Of a stretch of DNA of 5,798 nt, positions 5,092-5,798 are shown one piece after another. Every line of letters starts with the position of its first letter. Position 1 is the stretch's first letter. The DNA is taken from positions 1 through 5,798 of the forward strand of contig CAMVAR010000048.1 of NCBI GenBank assembly GCA_947165555.1, read 5' to 3'. A program made the translations under genes and the position numbers. The notes beneath the pieces are model-generated. The model was not told the origin of the DNA. It saw nothing but the letters and a program-made list of their open reading frames with translations, and searched no databases. Source of the DNA: an uncultured Pseudomonadota bacterium. Lineage in GTDB: Bacteria > Pseudomonadota > Alphaproteobacteria > Rs-D84.

Positions 5092-5116
5092 TATCCCCAT
5101 TTTTGGGGATATTTTT
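5092..5116 (+). terminator. Intrinsic terminator after the His/Cys lipoprotein gene
   Basis: TATCCCCA (5092-5099) pairs with TGGGGATA (5104-5111) around a TTTT loop and is followed by five T residues and then ATTT. It begins 31 nt after the stop codon. Confidence 0.9.
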
Positions 5117-5118
5117 AT

Positions 5119-5146
5119 TTGCCTTGCGGGTATTATGTGTTAATAT
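5119..5146 (+). promoter_or_regulatory. Weak candidate promoter for the GTG-started gene
   Basis: TTGCCT (5119-5124) and TAATAT (5141-5146) are 16 nt apart, both imperfect. Transcription would start about 3-4 nt before GTG 5156. An alternative -10, TATCTA (5144-5149), would start it on the GTG itself. Either way the leader is too short for a Shine-Dalgarno, and none is present. Confidence 0.35.
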
Positions 5147-5155
5147 CTACACGTT

Positions 5156-5798
5156 GTGAAACATTTCCTAGTAATTTTTGTTGCAATATGTTTTATGGCG
5201 CCATGTGTCATGGCTGATTATGTTTATGATTCGGATACTGTGTTCGCAGAACCGGGGATAATTACTGACACGGTGACATTGTCAGAAAATATCGAATTTA
5301 AAAATTATAGTGATTTGCGTGGCGATTTAATTATCCAATACGGTGCCCGTATATATAATTGGGGACAAATTACGGGTGATGTTAATGCAATGTCGCCGGC
5401 ATCCGTTACGCAATATATAACCGGGCCGGATAATGCACATAAAATATCTAATTTATCCGGGCATATTGTGCGTGTGGAAAATATTAATGCGAATGCACGG
5501 TTGGAACTAAACGATTTGTTGGTGGTGGCATCTGGGGCGTCGGCCATTAATATTGATAATGCGCATGTTTGGGTTGGTCCGAATATCACAGAATTTGGGA
5601 CGGATATCAATCTGGGGGATGCGGTTACGTTTTATTTATATGGAATCAAGCCTGGGTTTTCGGGAATTGTTGTGAACCGGTTGCATAATGCGGTACCAAA
5701 TGTTGTACCGGTTGGGTTGGATTCAATGTATTTATTGGAACATACAAATAATGTAGGGCCGTTGTATGTTCGTCTGGTTCGGCAAACAGATTATTCAA
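5156..5798 (+). CDS. 5' part of exported beta-rich protein, autotransporter/beta-helix passenger-like (partial)
   Basis: The frame is open from a GTG at 5156 to the right edge, giving 214 residues with no stop. An in-frame TAA at 5141-5143 bounds it upstream, and GTG 5156 is the only start codon between that stop and the signal peptide. An ATG at 5195 would cut the signal peptide in half. Residues 1-20 form a Sec signal peptide (Lys2-His3, hydrophobic core, Val-Met-Ala before Asp21). The mature part is rich in Asn, Asp, Gly, Val and Ile with short alternating strands. Residues 45-78 carry the pattern strand, Gly, strand, Asn-Trp-Gly, Gln-Ile-Thr-Gly-Asp typical of beta-helix passengers, and 103-140 are similar. 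This suggests a surface or secreted beta-solenoid, perhaps with an autotransporter barrel beyond the window, but no barrel is seen. Cysteines occur only in the signal peptide (12, 17). There is no Shine-Dalgarno, as for the LysM/LytM gene. Confidence 0.8.
   Translation, partial: MKHFLVIFVAICFMAPCVMADYVYDSDTVFAEPGIITDTVTLSENIEFKNYSDLRGDLIIQYGARIYNWGQITGDVNAMSPASVTQYITGPDNAHKISNLSGHIVRVENINANARLELNDLLVVASGASAINIDNAHVWVGPNITEFGTDINLGDAVTFYLYGIKPGFSGIVVNRLHNAVPNVVPVGLDSMYLLEHTNNVGPLYVRLVRQTDYS

Noticed and set aside
1..5798. CRISPR array, insertion sequence, toxin-antitoxin pair or defence cassette
   Set aside because: I looked on both strands and saw no regularly spaced repeats, terminal inverted repeats with a transposase, or recognisable defence domains.

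Overview
The window looks like a chromosomal segment of a Gram-negative bacterium, most likely a host-associated alphaproteobacterium. The direct evidence is a set of exported envelope proteins: two lipobox lipoproteins, an outer-membrane beta-barrel ending in Phe, a LysM/LytM murein-hydrolase activator of the NlpD/DipM kind, and a tRNA-Lys with encoded CCA. The alphaproteobacterial placement is inference, resting on the DipM/NlpD-like architecture and on a remembered resemblance of the Cys-rich secreted proteins at the left edge to proteins of gut alphaproteobacteria. It was not tested by any search.

Left part (1-1147): the 3' end of a gene open to the left edge (coiled coil, hydrophobic segment, Gly-rich linker, Cys-rich tail), followed 34 nt later by a secreted 214-residue protein with eight cysteines (392-1036). 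They probably form one operon, closed by a nested stem-loop at 1045-1114. The T-rich tract of that terminator abuts the promoter of the next gene.

Middle (1113-3149): a 527-residue lipoprotein with two LysM domains and a LytM (M23) domain that has lost most of its zinc site, so it is predicted to activate cell-wall hydrolases rather than cut peptidoglycan. Its TATAAT box ends 6 nt before the ATG and there is no Shine-Dalgarno, so the message is probably leaderless. A perfect bidirectional hairpin at 2745-2773 separates it from a convergent small cytosolic orphan gene (2793-3149, minus strand) with its own TTGACA promoter.

tRNA region (3150-3606): tRNA-Lys(CTT) on the minus strand with its own promoter and terminator. 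A 15-bp piece of the tRNA anticodon/variable region recurs (14/15) over the tRNA promoter. The stretch 3207-3312 is unexplained.

Right part (3607-5798): a 200-residue eight-strand-type outer-membrane barrel, then a 190-residue lipoprotein with a His-rich linker and a Cys cluster, whose core resembles a Cu/Zn superoxide dismutase fold without the metal-binding histidines, and finally the 5' part of a GTG-started exported protein with beta-helix/autotransporter-passenger character that runs off the right edge. Each of the complete genes here is followed by its own intrinsic terminator, so they look like single-gene transcription units.

Five or six of the seven protein genes are envelope or secreted proteins. 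No mobile element, CRISPR array or defence system is visible. The most unusual points are the inactivated enzyme-like folds (LytM and SodC-like), the leaderless promoter and the tRNA-fragment repeat.
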